Shown piece after piece: positions 15,067 through 25,165 of a DNA stretch of 64,000 nt; the first letter of the stretch is position 1; each line of letters starts with the position of its first letter. The notes below the pieces were generated by a model. That model searched no databases. It had not been told where the DNA came from and saw nothing but the letters and a program-made list of their open reading frames with translations. The position numbers and the translations under genes are program-made. The stretch lies in contig NZ_JAUSMX010000008.1 in NCBI RefSeq assembly GCF_030646115.1, positions 248,001 to 312,000 on the forward strand, in the 5' to 3' direction. This stretch comes from Fluviicoccus sp. GTDB taxonomy: Bacteria; Pseudomonadota; Gammaproteobacteria; Pseudomonadales; Moraxellaceae.

Positions 15067-16935
15067 ATGAACAAACTTGCCATCATCACCGGTCTGCTAC
15101 TTGCCGCCGGTCAGGGCTGGGCCGATTCCTCCTGGCCGTTGTCCCAGGCCATGGAGTTGCAATACGACACACCGGTCAACCGCCTGCAGATTCTGGGCGC
15201 GCACAATGCATGGAACGACTCCGACGCCACCTGGGCCAACCAGCGCTGGGCGCTGGACAAGCTGCTGGATAACGGCGTGCGCAACATTGATCTGGATATT
15301 CATTCGGATGGCGGTACGGTCAAGCTCTGCCATCAGGATTGCGGCCAGATTTACAGTGCGGTGGACAGCTATCCGGGGGAGTTGCAGAAAATCGCCAACT
15401 GGCTGGCCTCGCACCCCAAGGACATCGTTTTCATTGATCTGGAAGACCGCGTCGGCAACCAGGCGCAAGTGGAAGGGCCGTTGAACAGCATTTTCGGCAG
15501 CCTGCTGTACCGTCCGTCCGAAAAGCCGGCCGGTCGCTGGGAAAGCCCGCGCGAGATGGTGGCCAAGGGCAAGCGCGTCATCGTCAAGGGCGCCAACAAC
15601 TGGTATGACGGCAGCCTGATCTGGGATGGCCGTCTGTTCGCCACCGGCGCGGCAGGGGGCTGGAACTCCCGCCCGGTGAAGTATTTTGATACCGCCTCCT
15701 GCCGCATGGATGGCAGCGCTCTGCTTCCGGGGCAGATCTACACCATTTCCGACAGCAAGCTGGGCAAGGACTTGCTGCCGGACTCCTGGATTGACCAGAC
15801 CGGCACCATCGACAGCAGCAATATTCCGCGCCTGTTCGCCTGTGGCGTCAACAATGTCGATGCCGACCGCTGGGACGACAGCATGACCGGTGCGGCCGTG
15901 TGGAGTTGGGGCGGCGGTGAACCGAACAACGCCGGTTCCGGGGGCGAAAATTGCGCCGAGCGTCGCGCGGACGGACGCTGGAATGATGTGTCCTGCGCTG
16001 CTGTGAAGCGATTTGCCTGCCAGAGTGTCAGCAATGCCGATGACTGGCGTGTCACGGCCGGAAGCGGGGCGTGGGATCAGGGCCGCGCCCAGTGCGCCGG
16101 TGAATTCCCGGGTTACCGCTTTGCCGTCCCGGCGAATTCCTTCCAGAACGAACGGCTGAAGGCGGCCGGCAGCGGCCTCTCCCTCTGGCTGAACCTCTCT
16201 GACAAGGCGCGGGAAGGCAAGTGGGAGGCATATTACGCCTCCACGACGACCTGGTCGTCCGGCGCTTATGCCGCCAACCAGCTGACTCACCAAACCCTGT
16301 ACATTCCCGGTGCGGCGGCGGTGAAGGTGACGGTGTCCGGCGGGCTGGATGGTGTGGGCGATGTGTTGCAGGTCTTTAACGGCAGCCGCCAGCTGCAACG
16401 CACGCTGACCGGCACCAATGTTTTGACTACGTTCACCGTCAACGACAGCAGTGTCATCCTGCGCTTCAGTTCCGATGCGGCGTTGTCCGGCAATGTCTCG
16501 GTGCAGATTGAAAGCACCACGCTGACGGAAGTCCCGGTGTGGCGCTCGCTGGTCAACGGCAAGGGCAAGTGCCTGGACCTGGAAGGCCGCAGCACGGCGA
16601 ATGGCGCGGTTGTCCACCACTGGAGCTGTCATGGCGCTGACAGCCAGAAGTGGTGGCAGGACGCACAGGGCCGCATCCACAGCAAGGCCAACGCCAACCG
16701 CTGCATCGATGTTTCCGGCGCGGGAACCGGTAACGGCACCAAAATCCAGCTTTGGGACTGCCATAGCGGCGCGAACCAGGTCTGGCTGCGCGGCGCAGGC
16801 AATTCACTGCGTCCGGCGCACACCCCGGCCAAGGCCATGGACATCAAGGATGCCTGGTGGGGAGCCTTTGACGGTCAGGACGCCCACTTGTGGGACGGCC
16901 AGAACAGCTGGGCGCAAAGCTGGTCCTGGCAGTAA
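15067..16935 (+). CDS. Secreted PLC-like protein with C-type lectin and ricin-type lectin domains
   Basis: This 622-residue exported protein has a signal peptide ending near GQGWA (residue 19). Residues about 30-230 form a PI-PLC-X-like/phosphodiesterase TIM barrel with the two expected catalytic His (LGAHNAWND, His46, and KLCHQDC, His89) and DLDIHSDGG between them. Next comes a C-type lectin-like region around residues 230-320 with the calcium-site motifs EPNN and WND and four Cys, then a beta-sandwich stretch (about 405-485). A C-terminal beta-trefoil lectin follows (about 490-622) with repeats such as CLDLEGRS...QKWW and CIDVSG...QVWL. It should bind glycans outside the cell and cleave a phospholipid or phosphodiester. 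The frame is open far upstream, but the ATG with the signal peptide is clearly the start. Confidence 0.85.
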   Translation: MNKLAIITGLLLAAGQGWADSSWPLSQAMELQYDTPVNRLQILGAHNAWNDSDATWANQRWALDKLLDNGVRNIDLDIHSDGGTVKLCHQDCGQIYSAVDSYPGELQKIANWLASHPKDIVFIDLEDRVGNQAQVEGPLNSIFGSLLYRPSEKPAGRWESPREMVAKGKRVIVKGANNWYDGSLIWDGRLFATGAAGGWNSRPVKYFDTASCRMDGSALLPGQIYTISDSKLGKDLLPDSWIDQTGTIDSSNIPRLFACGVNNVDADRWDDSMTGAAVWSWGGGEPNNAGSGGENCAERRADGRWNDVSCAAVKRFACQSVSNADDWRVTAGSGAWDQGRAQCAGEFPGYRFAVPANSFQNERLKAAGSGLSLWLNLSDKAREGKWEAYYASTTTWSSGAYAANQLTHQTLYIPGAAAVKVTVSGGLDGVGDVLQVFNGSRQLQRTLTGTNVLTTFTVNDSSVILRFSSDAALSGNVSVQIESTTLTEVPVWRSLVNGKGKCLDLEGRSTANGAVVHHWSCHGADSQKWWQDAQGRIHSKANANRCIDVSGAGTGNGTKIQLWDCHSGANQVWLRGAGNSLRPAHTPAKAMDIKDAWWGAFDGQDAHLWDGQNSWAQSWSWQ

Positions 16936-16948
16936 TCGGGTTTGACGC

Positions 16949-17008
16949 TTTCCCGGCAATTATGCGTATCATCAGCACCACTGTTGATCATTGCATAAGG
17001 CCGGGAAA
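16949..17008 (+). promoter_or_regulatory. Large inverted repeat spanning the creB leader
   Basis: TTTCCCGGC (16949-16957) and GCCGGGAAA (17000-17008) are perfect 9-base arms. Inside them TTATGC (16960-16965) pairs with GCATAA (16993-16998), and further pairs exist around ATCA/TGAT. The outer arm ends on the A of the creB ATG, so in RNA the ribosome-binding region would be folded away. It may instead be a DNA operator or a U-less terminator of the upstream gene. Confidence 0.6.
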
Positions 17009-17703
17009 TGACGTCTTCCATCAAGCACATCCTTTTCGTCGAGGACGATCCCGCCATTGCGGAGCCCTTGTCCTACGCCCTGTCCCGCGAGGGATGGCAG
17101 GTGCACGGCTGCTCACTGGCAGCCGAGGCGCTGGCCTTGCTGCACCGGCAGACGGTGGACTTCATCATCCTCGACGTCGGGCTGCCGGACGGTAACGGCT
17201 TTGATCTGTGCCGGGAAATCCGCCGTCACTGGCAAACCCCCTTGTTGTTCCTCACCGCACGCAACGAAGAAATGGAACGCATCATCGGCCTGGAAATCGG
17301 CGCGGATGATTATTGCGCCAAGCCGTTCAGCCCCCGGGAAATCATCTCGCGCATTCGCGCTATATGGCGGCGGCTGCCTGCCGGCGCGGCCGCGACGGCC
17401 GAAGCGGCAACCGGCTGGGGGCCGTGGCGCTGCGATCCCGACCGCCTGCAGATTCATTACCACAATCATTTACTGCCCTTGACCCGCCACGAATACCGGC
17501 TGCTGCTGACGCTGGTCGGCCGTCCGGAACACGTGCTGACGCGGGCGCAATTGATGCAGGCGGCCTGGGAACATCCGGACTACAGCGATGAGCGCACCGT
17601 GGATACCCACATCAAGACCTTGCGCCACAAGCTGCGCACGGCTGCGGGCCGGGACCCCATCGTGACCCGGCGCGGCGTGGGTTATGCGCTGGCGCGGGAA
17701 TAA
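17008..17703 (+). CDS. creB: Response regulator CreB
   Basis: A 231-residue OmpR-type DNA-binding response regulator. The receiver (1-120) has acidic residues EDD, the phospho-acceptor Asp in FIILDVGLPDGNG, and KPFSPRE. The winged-helix domain (about 140-230) has LTRHEYRLLLTLVGRPEHVLT, HPDYSDERTVDTHIKTLRHK and RRGVGYAL. It is followed 2 bases later by creC and then creD, the same order as in enteric bacteria. CreB binds pairs of TTCAC, and such a pair lies before creD here. Confidence 0.93.
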   Translation: MTSSIKHILFVEDDPAIAEPLSYALSREGWQVHGCSLAAEALALLHRQTVDFIILDVGLPDGNGFDLCREIRRHWQTPLLFLTARNEEMERIIGLEIGADDYCAKPFSPREIISRIRAIWRRLPAGAAATAEAATGWGPWRCDPDRLQIHYHNHLLPLTRHEYRLLLTLVGRPEHVLTRAQLMQAAWEHPDYSDERTVDTHIKTLRHKLRTAAGRDPIVTRRGVGYALARE

Positions 17704-17705
17704 GC

Positions 17706-19130
17706 ATGTCCATTTTTGTGCGGCTGTGGCTGGCAATGGCGGTGGTGCTGCTGGCCGGGGCGTGGCTGACCATTGACCTGTTGCAGGAGCAGGTGAAGCC
17801 AAGTGTGCGTCAGGCCATTGAAGAAACGCTGGCCGATAACGCAAATTTGGTAGCCGCGCTGGTGGCGGATGACCTGAAGGCGGGCCGTGTCGGCTCCCCG
17901 GCGTTCGCCCAGCGCATGCAGGACTGGCGGCAGCGTCGTTTGCAGGCGCGGATCTGGGAATTCGACAAGCAGGCGGTGACGCAACGGCTCTACATTACCG
18001 ATGAACAGGGCATGGTGCTTTATGACTCCGTCGGTGAAGCCGTGGGGCAGGACTATGCGCGCTGGAACGATGTCTGGCTGACCCTGCATGGGCGTTATGG
18101 CGTCCGCTCCAGCCGCAGCCGTGCCGATGACCCGTCCAGTTCGGTGATGTACGTGGCGGCGCCGGTCATGGACGGCCGGCGGCTGATCGGTGTGGTGTCG
18201 CTGGGCAAGCCGGGGGTGACGGTGCAGCCCTTCATTGAGCGTGCGCAACGGCAAATGCTGGTGCAGGGCCTTGGCGTGGTGTTGCTGACGCTGCTGGTGG
18301 CGGCGCTGGCCGCGCTCTGGCTGCGGCACGGCATCAAGCGCGTGGCGCGGTATGCGCTGGATTTGGGCGCGCAGCGACGGCCTTTGCGGTTCCGGGCCGC
18401 GCGGGAGCTGAACGAGCTGGTGCAGGCCATTGACGCCATGCGCACCGAGCTGGAAGGCAAGGCCCATGTCGAGAAGCTGGCGCAGACGCTGGCGCATGAA
18501 CTGAAAAGCCCGTTGACCGCCATCCGCGCCTCGACGGAAATTCTGCGGGATGACCTGCCGCCGCCCGACCGGGAGCGTTTCCTCAACAATATTGATGCCC
18601 AGTCGGAACGGCTTCACCATCTGGCAGCGCAGTTGCTGCTGCTGGCGCGGCTGGAGGCGGGTCATGATCCGGCCGCCCGGACGCTGCTGGATCTGGCGGC
18701 GCTGGTGCGCGCTGTGCTGGAGCAGCGGGCGGCGGATTGCAGGCTGCGCCGCCTGCGCTGGCGGGTCGAGCCGTCCGACGGGGTATTCCCGGTACAGGCG
18801 GACCGTTTCTGGTTGGAGCAGGCGCTGGCCAATCTGGTGGCTAACGCACTGGATTTCATGCCGGAAGACGGTGAGTTGCGGGTGCGCCTGGAACGGGGTA
18901 AAGACGGCATCCGGCTGGCATTGTTCAACCCCGGTCCGGCCATTCCGGACTACGCCCTGCCGCAGGTCTTTGATCGTTTTTACACACTGCCGCGTCCGGA
19001 CGGCAGCCGCCACGGCAGCGGCCTCGGCCTGACACTGGTTCGGGAGGTGATGCAGCAGTCGGGAGGCGCGGTAACGATCGCCAATGTTGAAGGTGGGGTC
19101 GAGGTCAGCCTGTCTTTCCCGGGAGCCTGA
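17706..19130 (+). CDS. creC: Sensor histidine kinase CreC
   Basis: A 474-residue membrane kinase partnering CreB. It has an N-terminal membrane helix (about 5-25), a periplasmic sensor region (about 26-185), a second helix (about 190-208), the dimerisation/phospho-acceptor motif LAHELKSPLTAIRASTEIL, and the ATPase boxes NLVANALDF and HGSGLGLTLVREV. The signal sensed by CreC in E. coli is linked to growth on minimal or fermentative media; nothing here narrows that. It is co-transcribed with creB. Confidence 0.93.
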   Translation: MSIFVRLWLAMAVVLLAGAWLTIDLLQEQVKPSVRQAIEETLADNANLVAALVADDLKAGRVGSPAFAQRMQDWRQRRLQARIWEFDKQAVTQRLYITDEQGMVLYDSVGEAVGQDYARWNDVWLTLHGRYGVRSSRSRADDPSSSVMYVAAPVMDGRRLIGVVSLGKPGVTVQPFIERAQRQMLVQGLGVVLLTLLVAALAALWLRHGIKRVARYALDLGAQRRPLRFRAARELNELVQAIDAMRTELEGKAHVEKLAQTLAHELKSPLTAIRASTEILRDDLPPPDRERFLNNIDAQSERLHHLAAQLLLLARLEAGHDPAARTLLDLAALVRAVLEQRAADCRLRRLRWRVEPSDGVFPVQADRFWLEQALANLVANALDFMPEDGELRVRLERGKDGIRLALFNPGPAIPDYALPQVFDRFYTLPRPDGSRHGSGLGLTLVREVMQQSGGAVTIANVEGGVEVSLSFPGA

Positions 19131-19131
19131 C

Positions 19132-19169
19132 TTCACACCGATTTCACACGGCCCTGACCGTGGCTTCAC
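19132..19169 (+). promoter_or_regulatory. CreB-binding cre tag array before creD
   Basis: TTCAC-N6-TTCAC (19132-19136 and 19143-19147) is an exact match to the known CreB cre tag. A third TTCAC lies at 19165-19169, exactly 22 bases after the second, with a degenerate CTGAC at 19154 in between. The half-sites therefore follow an 11-base period. The array sits in the 84-base gap between creC and creD, as in E. coli where it controls creD. Confidence 0.8.
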
Positions 19170-19214
19170 GCAGCTGCTCCACACTGGGTTCCACTAATTT
19201 CCGAAGTGGACACC

Positions 19215-20618
19215 ATGCAAAAAATCCTGTTTTCCAAGCTCGGGGCCATCCTGGTGCTGATGGCCGTCTTCCTGTTCGCGTTTACCTTCATCCGCGCCAT
19301 GGTCTATGAACGGCAGGCCAGCCAGCGCCAGGTGCTGACTGAAATTGCCAATGGTAATGTCGGGGCGCAGAGCCTGTTCGGGCCGTTGCTGGTGGTGCCG
19401 GTAACGGAAACGGTGATCTGCACCGACAAGGAAGGAAATGACAAACCTTGCGAGCGCAGCACGGCGCTGGTGCTCAGCCCCCAGAAGTCCCGCTGGGACA
19501 ACCGGCTCACCGTCAGCGACAGCGCCTTCAGGCGTGGTATCTACCGCGCCATCACCTGGGACAATGCCCTGACGGTCGAGGGCAGCTTCCTCATGGACAG
19601 CCGCCGCTTCCCCCTGGAGGCCAATCAGCAGGCGCACTGGGACAAGGCGCAGTTGCGCTTCTACCTCTCCGACCTGCGCGGGGTTAAAAGCCAGCCGGTG
19701 CTGGCCATGGGCGGGCAGAGGCTGGCCTTTGCCTTTCCGGATGATGAAGGCAGCAACCGGTTGGGAACCGGGTTCACGGCGCTGTCCGTGCCTGCGGAGT
19801 GGTTGCAGTCGGGCCGCGAGATGCCATTCCGTCTGGATGTCGGCCTCACCGGCATGGGCCGGGTGCAGGTAATTCCCGCCGGTGGCGAAATGGAGGTCAG
19901 CATGCAGGCCGACTGGCCGCACCCGTCCTTTTACGGGGCCTCGCTGCCGGATAAAACCATCCGTCAGGACGGCTTCAGCGCCCGCTGGCAGAACGCTTAT
20001 CTCACCAGCCGCAACAACCAGTTGCTGAATGCCTGTTTCAACCGTCTTGACGGCGATGCCTGCAATAACTTGCAGGCGGTGCTGAATCCGGAAGCGGCGG
20101 GTCAGGTTGCGAATGCCGAGTTGCTGCCGGAGTTGAAGGGCGGGTTTGCGGTCAGCTTCATCCAGCCGGTCAATGTCTACCATATGACGGAACGCGCCTT
20201 GAAATATGCGCTGCTGTTCCTGGTCATTACCTTCGGAGCCTTTTTCCTGTTCGAAGTGCTGAAGGACCTGCGGATTCACCCCATGCAATACGGCCTGGTG
20301 GGCGGGGCGCTGGCCGTGTTCTACCTGTTGCTGCTGTCGTTCAGTGAGCATGCCGGTTTCCGGATGGCTTACGGGCTGTCCAGTGCGGCCTGCATCGGCC
20401 TGATCACATATTACGTGAGCCATGTGCTGCAAAGCCTGGCGCGGGCGCTGGGTTTCAGTGTGGTGCTGGCGGGTATGTACGGGACGCTGTTCGTGATCCT
20501 GCAATCGGAGGACTACACCCTGATGCTGGGTTCGGTGCTGGTATTCCTGCTGCTGGCGGCGGTCATGATGCTGACGCGCCGGGTGGACTGGTATGCGTTG
20601 GGGCAGAAGGGGGGCTGA
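19215..20618 (+). CDS. creD: Inner membrane protein CreD
   Basis: A 467-residue inner-membrane protein of the CreD family. It has one N-terminal membrane helix (LGAILVLMAVFLFAFTFI), a large periplasmic domain containing the family element FGPLLVVPV, and five or so C-terminal membrane helices from about residue 330. CreD is the main target of CreBC and is linked to beta-lactam tolerance and colicin tolerance in other species. The ATG at 19215 is favoured over a GTG at 19206. Confidence 0.92.
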   Translation: MQKILFSKLGAILVLMAVFLFAFTFIRAMVYERQASQRQVLTEIANGNVGAQSLFGPLLVVPVTETVICTDKEGNDKPCERSTALVLSPQKSRWDNRLTVSDSAFRRGIYRAITWDNALTVEGSFLMDSRRFPLEANQQAHWDKAQLRFYLSDLRGVKSQPVLAMGGQRLAFAFPDDEGSNRLGTGFTALSVPAEWLQSGREMPFRLDVGLTGMGRVQVIPAGGEMEVSMQADWPHPSFYGASLPDKTIRQDGFSARWQNAYLTSRNNQLLNACFNRLDGDACNNLQAVLNPEAAGQVANAELLPELKGGFAVSFIQPVNVYHMTERALKYALLFLVITFGAFFLFEVLKDLRIHPMQYGLVGGALAVFYLLLLSFSEHAGFRMAYGLSSAACIGLITYYVSHVLQSLARALGFSVVLAGMYGTLFVILQSEDYTLMLGSVLVFLLLAAVMMLTRRVDWYALGQKGG

Positions 20619-20632
20619 GGAGTGAGCGGAAG

Positions 20633-20653
20633 GGCGGTGATGAGCCGCCTTTT
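20633..20653 (+). terminator. Terminator after creD
   Basis: GGCGG and CCGCC arms with a 7-base loop are followed by TTTTC, 15 bases after the creD stop. Confidence 0.55.
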
Positions 20654-20672
20654 CGGGGGCTGGCTTGATGAA

Positions 20673-21449
20673 TCAATCCAGCGCATCCATTTGGGTCTTC
20701 ATCCATTTGGCGTCGTTCTTGATCAAACTGATCTGATCCCAGATTTTCTGGATCTGTTCGTTGGTTAAGCCTGAAGTCCGTGAAAAAGGCATGAAGTAGG
20801 TTTTGCTGACAACGCCCCGGCTGGTGGCTTTCAGCTTGTTTTTGAACATGGTTCGTTCCAGCAGGACATCGGCATAGCGGTCCATCATCACCACACTGCC
20901 TTTTTCCCCGCGCAGCAGGCGCACCAGATTGGTTTTGTCATCGGACCCCATTTCCTTGATTTGCAGGGAAGGGGCAATCTTCGCCAGATCACTGACAATG
21001 GAGTAGCCTTCCGGAAGCATGACCGGTTGCGGAATGGTTTTGGGGTCGCCGGTATACTGGTAGTTGGTTCCGGTCGGGGTCACGACTACATAGTTGATGC
21101 GCGCCAAAGACCATTTGGAGTCCGGATTTTTTCCGGCATCCTGAGGGTAAACCATGTATTCCGAGCGGTCGGCGTTAAATGAGGCCGGAACTGCGCCGTC
21201 AAATTTTCCCCCACGCACGGTTTCCTGGCACTCTTCCCAGTTCATGGGCGTCAGGTTGAGAGTGTGTCCGGCATTTTGTGCAGCTACGACCATCATGTGC
21301 ATGAATATCTTCAGTTCGCCTTGCTTGGCGAATCGTGGGTCAATGCACATATTCAGGTCTTTCGCAAAGACCGGGGCGGGTGTCAGCGAAGCCGCTGCGG
21401 CGATCGCCAGTAAGGCAATATAAAACCGGGAGGGGCGTGTGATTTGCAT
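20673..21449 (-). CDS. Periplasmic solute-binding protein, SBP family 3-like
   Basis: A 258-residue exported protein with signal peptide ending TPAPVFA. The mature part starts KDLNMCIDPRFAKQGELKIFMHMM and has the two-lobe pattern of amino-acid/quinoprotein-type binding proteins, with WEECQETVRGGKFDGAVPASFNADRSEYMVYP. In many bacteria such stand-alone proteins belong to the family-3 binding group without a transporter nearby, and none is present here. The ligand is unknown. The ATG with GGAG upstream was chosen; the frame is open to 21494. Confidence 0.8.
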   Translation of the reverse strand: MQITRPSRFYIALLAIAAAASLTPAPVFAKDLNMCIDPRFAKQGELKIFMHMMVVAAQNAGHTLNLTPMNWEECQETVRGGKFDGAVPASFNADRSEYMVYPQDAGKNPDSKWSLARINYVVVTPTGTNYQYTGDPKTIPQPVMLPEGYSIVSDLAKIAPSLQIKEMGSDDKTNLVRLLRGEKGSVVMMDRYADVLLERTMFKNKLKATSRGVVSKTYFMPFSRTSGLTNEQIQKIWDQISLIKNDAKWMKTQMDALD

Positions 21450-21710
21450 TTTCCATGTCTCCTGAGCCATGTGGGACTTTCTAATCAGCAGCATTACTCT
21501 AGGAGGCTCTGTGGAAAATGGCCATTGGTGTAAACCCTGAATGTGACAGTGGTAAAGCCCCTATATGACAGGCGTTGGCGCAGGTTGGTGAAGCCGTTGG
21601 CGGAGAGGGATATTAATCATGTGAACAGTTAGGCGTTTAAGAACGGAAGCACAGGACTCTGTCATTTTATATTCATAAAAATTTAATATTTCACGTCAGC
21701 CAATAACAAT

Positions 21711-21734
21711 AAAAAAGGGCCGCGAAGGCGGCCC
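21711..21734 (-). terminator. Rho-independent terminator of metK
   Basis: A perfect stem GGGCCGC/GCGGCCC with a 4-base loop, followed on the minus strand by six U, starts 19 bases after the metK stop. The 250 bases between this region and the binding-protein gene show no other feature. Confidence 0.85.
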
Positions 21735-21752
21735 TGATTTGACATTGCGGGT

Positions 21753-22979
21753 TTACAGTCCTGCCTTGGTCCGCAGTTCATCCGCCTTGTCGGTTCGCTC
21801 CCAGGTAAAGGCGGTGGCGGCATGCACCTTCTTCACCCACAGACCTCCTTCCAGGACTTCGTAGTTGTAGTCACGTTCGTAAGGAGTGCGGCCGAAGTGC
21901 CCGTAGGCGGCGGTGGGGCCATACACCGGATGCAGCAGGTCCAGTTGCTTGATCAGGCCATAGGGGCGAAGGTCGAAGGTGTCACGGATCAAGGCGATCA
22001 GCTGCTCGTCAGTGATCTTGCCGGTGCCGAAGGTGTTGACCGAGATTGAGGTCGGCTCGGCGACGCCGATGGCGTAGCTGACCTGGATTTCGCAACGGTC
22101 GGCCAGACCGGCGGCAACAATGTTCTTCGCCACATAGCGGCCGGCGTAGGCCGCCGAACGGTCCACCTTGGAGGGGTCCTTGCCGGAGAACGCGCCGCCG
22201 CCATGACGGGCCATGCCGCCGTAGCTGTCAACGATGATCTTGCGGCCGGTCAGGCCACAGTCACCCATGGGGCCGCCGATTTCGAAGCGGCCGGTGGGGT
22301 TAATGTAGAAGCGGGTGTCCTTGTTCAGCCATTCGGCAGGCAACACCTGCTTGATGATCAGCTCCATCACGCCTTCCTGGATCACCTTGTCGCTGATGTC
22401 CGGCGAATGCTGGGTGGACAGCACCACGGCGTCCACCGCCACCGGTTTGCCGTTTTCATAGCGGAAGGTCACTTGCGACTTGGCGTCCGGGCGCAGCCAG
22501 GGCAGTTGGCCGTTCTTGCGCACTTCCGCCTGGCGTTCCACCAGCCGGTGGGCGTACTGGATGGGGGCGGGCATCAGCGAATCGGTTTCGTTGCTGGCAT
22601 ATCCGAACATCAGGCCCTGGTCACCGGCGCCCTGATCTTCAGGCTTCTTGCGGTCCACGCCCTGGGCGATGTCGGGTGACTGCTGTCCCAGCAGGTTCAG
22701 CACGCCGCAGGTCTTGCCGTCAAAACAGACGTCCGAGGAGTTGTAACCGATGTCGAGGATGACGTTGCGGATGATCTTTTCGTAGTCAATGACGGCGTTG
22801 GTCGTTACTTCACCGGCAATGATGGCGACGCCGGTCTTGACCAGGGTTTCACAGGCGACACGGGCGTAGACGTCCTGGGCGAGTATGGCGTCCAGGATGG
22901 CATCGGAAATCTGGTCGGCGATCTTGTCCGGATGGCCTTCGGAGACGGATTCGCTGGTGAATACGCTGTAATCGCTCAT
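21753..22979 (-). CDS. metK: S-adenosylmethionine synthetase
   Basis: This 408-residue enzyme makes SAM from methionine and ATP. It has [21 protein letters not shown] at the N-terminus, the [15 protein letters not shown]-site motif, and the glycine-rich [20 protein letters not shown] loop. It faces the tkt operon across a 179-base divergent region. The same metK/tkt neighbourhood is found in Pseudomonas. I see no SAM riboswitch in the leader. Confidence 0.97.
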   Translation of the reverse strand: MSDYSVFTSESVSEGHPDKIADQISDAILDAILAQDVYARVACETLVKTGVAIIAGEVTTNAVIDYEKIIRNVILDIGYNSSDVCFDGKTCGVLNLLGQQSPDIAQGVDRKKPEDQGAGDQGLMFGYASNETDSLMPAPIQYAHRLVERQAEVRKNGQLPWLRPDAKSQVTFRYENGKPVAVDAVVLSTQHSPDISDKVIQEGVMELIIKQVLPAEWLNKDTRFYINPTGRFEIGGPMGDCGLTGRKIIVDSYGGMARHGGGAFSGKDPSKVDRSAAYAGRYVAKNIVAAGLADRCEIQVSYAIGVAEPTSISVNTFGTGKITDEQLIALIRDTFDLRPYGLIKQLDLLHPVYGPTAAYGHFGRTPYERDYNYEVLEGGLWVKKVHAATAFTWERTDKADELRTKAGL

Positions 22980-23158
22980 GTGGGGGGAACCTGTGGGAAG
23001 CTAGGGGCTGATCGAACCGGCAAAGATAAGGTTTTTGGGGGAGGAGGGCAAGGGAACAGCGCCTGCAAAAGTTGTTTGTCCGATAATTGCATTTGCCCCC
23101 CTTCCCCAATTCGGCGACAATTGCGCCTTTCCTCAGAAAGCCCGCCCTGGAGTCTTTT

Positions 23159-25165
23159 ATGACCGCTGCCGCCCTCCCTGAACGTCGTCTCGCCAACGCG
23201 ATCCGCGCCCTGGCCATGGATGCCGTCCAACAAGCCAATTCCGGCCACCCCGGAGCCCCGATGGGCATGGCGGACATTGCGGAAGTGCTGTGGCGCGGCG
23301 TGATGCGTTACAACCCGGCCAATCCGGGCTGGACCAACCGTGACCGCTTCGTGCTCTCCAACGGCCACGGCTCCATGCTGCAGTACGCACTGCTGCACCT
23401 CAGCGGCTTCGACCTGAGCATTGACGACCTCAAGCAATTCCGCCAGATGCACAGCAAGACGCCTGGCCACCCCGAATACGGCTACACCCCCGGGGTCGAG
23501 ACCACCACCGGTCCGCTGGGGCAGGGCATCGCCAACGCCGTCGGCATGGCGCTGGCCGAAAAGACGCTGGCCGCGCAGTTCAACCGCGATGGATTCCCGG
23601 TCATTGACCACTTCACCTACTGCTTCCTCGGCGACGGTTGCCTGATGGAAGGCATCTCGCACGAAGTCTGCTCGCTGGCCGGCACCCTCAAACTGGGCAA
23701 GCTGGTTGCCTTCTATGACGACAACGGCATCTCCATCGACGGCGAAGTGGAAGGCTGGTTCACCGACAACACCGTGCTGCGTTTCCAGGCCTATAACTGG
23801 CAGGTGATCGGCCCCATCGACGGCCATGACAGCGAGGCCGTGCGCAGCGCCATCATCCAGGCCCACGCCGACACCCAGCGCCCGACCCTGATCATCTGCA
23901 AGACCGTCATCGGCTGCGGCTCCCCCAACAAGCAGGGCAAGGAAGACTGCCACGGTGCGCCGCTGGGTGCGGCTGAAATCGTCGCCACCCGTGAGGCGAT
24001 GGGCTGGGAGTACGGTCCGTTCGAAATTCCGGAAGACATTTACGAAGCCTGGAACAACCGCGCCCGAGGTGATGCGCTGGAGCAAACCTGGCAATCCCAA
24101 TACGACGCTTACCGCAAGGCTCACCCCGAACTGGCGGAAGAACTGGATCGCCGCCTGAAGGGCCAGCTGCCGCCGTCTTTCGAGCTGCAGGCCAACGCCT
24201 ACATTCAGGAAGTCGCCGCCAAGGGCGAAACCATCGCTTCCCGCAAGGCTTCCCAGAATGCACTGAATGCTTTCGGCCCGCTGCTGCCGGAACTGCTGGG
24301 CGGTTCCGCCGATCTCGCCGGTTCCAACCTGACCTTGTGGAAAGGCTGCCACGGCGTGCAGGAAAATGCCGCCGGTAACTACGTGTTCTACGGCGTCCGC
24401 GAATTCGGCATGAGCGCCATCATGAACGGCATCGCCCTGCATGGCGGCTTCATTCCCTATGGAGCCACCTTCCTCATCTTCATGGAGTATGCCCGCAATG
24501 CCGTGCGCATGAGCGCGCTGATGAAGCAGCGCGTGATCCAGGTCTATACCCACGACTCCATCGGTCTGGGCGAAGACGGCCCCACCCACCAGCCGGTGGA
24601 ACAACTGGCCAGCCTGCGCGGCACGCCGAACATGTCGGTGTGGCGTCCGGCTGACGCCGTCGAATCCGCCGTGGCGTGGAAGGCAGCGCTGCAACGCGCT
24701 GACGGCCCCACCTGCCTGATCTTCTCGCGCCAGAACTTGCCGCACCGCGAGCGTGATGCGCTGCAGATCGAAAACATCAGCAAGGGCGGTTATGTGCTGT
24801 CGCCGGAAACCGGCGTGCTGGAAGCGATCATCATCGCCACCGGCTCCGAAATCGATCTGGCGATGCAGGCGCAAAAAGCGCTGACCGAACAAGGCAAGGG
24901 CGTGCGCGTGGTGTCGCTGCCGTCCGTCGATGTCTTCATGGCGCAAGACGTTGCTTACCGTGAAAAAGTGCTGCCCACCGAAGTCCGCGCCCGCGTGGTG
25001 GTGGAAGCCAGCCATGCCGACTACTGGTACAAGTTTGCCGGTCTGGACGGCAAGGTGATCGGCATGACCACCTTCGGTGAGTCGGCTCCAATCAAGGACC
25101 TGTACCAGCACTTCGGCATTACCGTTGAAGCGGTGGTGAAAGCCGTGCAGGACGTTATTGCCTGA
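23159..25165 (+). CDS. tkt: Transketolase
   Basis: A 668-residue thiamine-diphosphate enzyme of the pentose phosphate pathway that moves two-carbon units between sugar phosphates. It has the N-terminal [20 protein letters not shown], the ThDP motif [18 protein letters not shown], and the central-domain [19 protein letters not shown]. The start at 23159 follows GGAG and gives the normal length; the frame is open to 23087. It is the first gene of a tkt-epd-pgk-fba operon, with epd starting directly after its stop codon. Confidence 0.97.
   Translation: MTAAALPERRLANAIRALAMDAVQQANSGHPGAPMGMADIAEVLWRGVMRYNPANPGWTNRDRFVLSNGHGSMLQYALLHLSGFDLSIDDLKQFRQMHSKTPGHPEYGYTPGVETTTGPLGQGIANAVGMALAEKTLAAQFNRDGFPVIDHFTYCFLGDGCLMEGISHEVCSLAGTLKLGKLVAFYDDNGISIDGEVEGWFTDNTVLRFQAYNWQVIGPIDGHDSEAVRSAIIQAHADTQRPTLIICKTVIGCGSPNKQGKEDCHGAPLGAAEIVATREAMGWEYGPFEIPEDIYEAWNNRARGDALEQTWQSQYDAYRKAHPELAEELDRRLKGQLPPSFELQANAYIQEVAAKGETIASRKASQNALNAFGPLLPELLGGSADLAGSNLTLWKGCHGVQENAAGNYVFYGVREFGMSAIMNGIALHGGFIPYGATFLIFMEYARNAVRMSALMKQRVIQVYTHDSIGLGEDGPTHQPVEQLASLRGTPNMSVWRPADAVESAVAWKAALQRADGPTCLIFSRQNLPHRERDALQIENISKGGYVLSPETGVLEAIIIATGSEIDLAMQAQKALTEQGKGVRVVSLPSVDVFMAQDVAYREKVLPTEVRARVVVEASHADYWYKFAGLDGKVIGMTTFGESAPIKDLYQHFGITVEAVVKAVQDVIA

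Noticed and set aside
13182-15089. A 635-codon minus-strand frame opposite gshB and the FAH-family gene
   Set aside because: It lies fully antisense to well-defined enzymes and has no recognisable protein features.
22980-23158. A SAM-sensing riboswitch in the metK leader
   Set aside because: The gap is short and shows no conserved stems of the known SAM riboswitch classes, and there is no terminator-like structure before metK.
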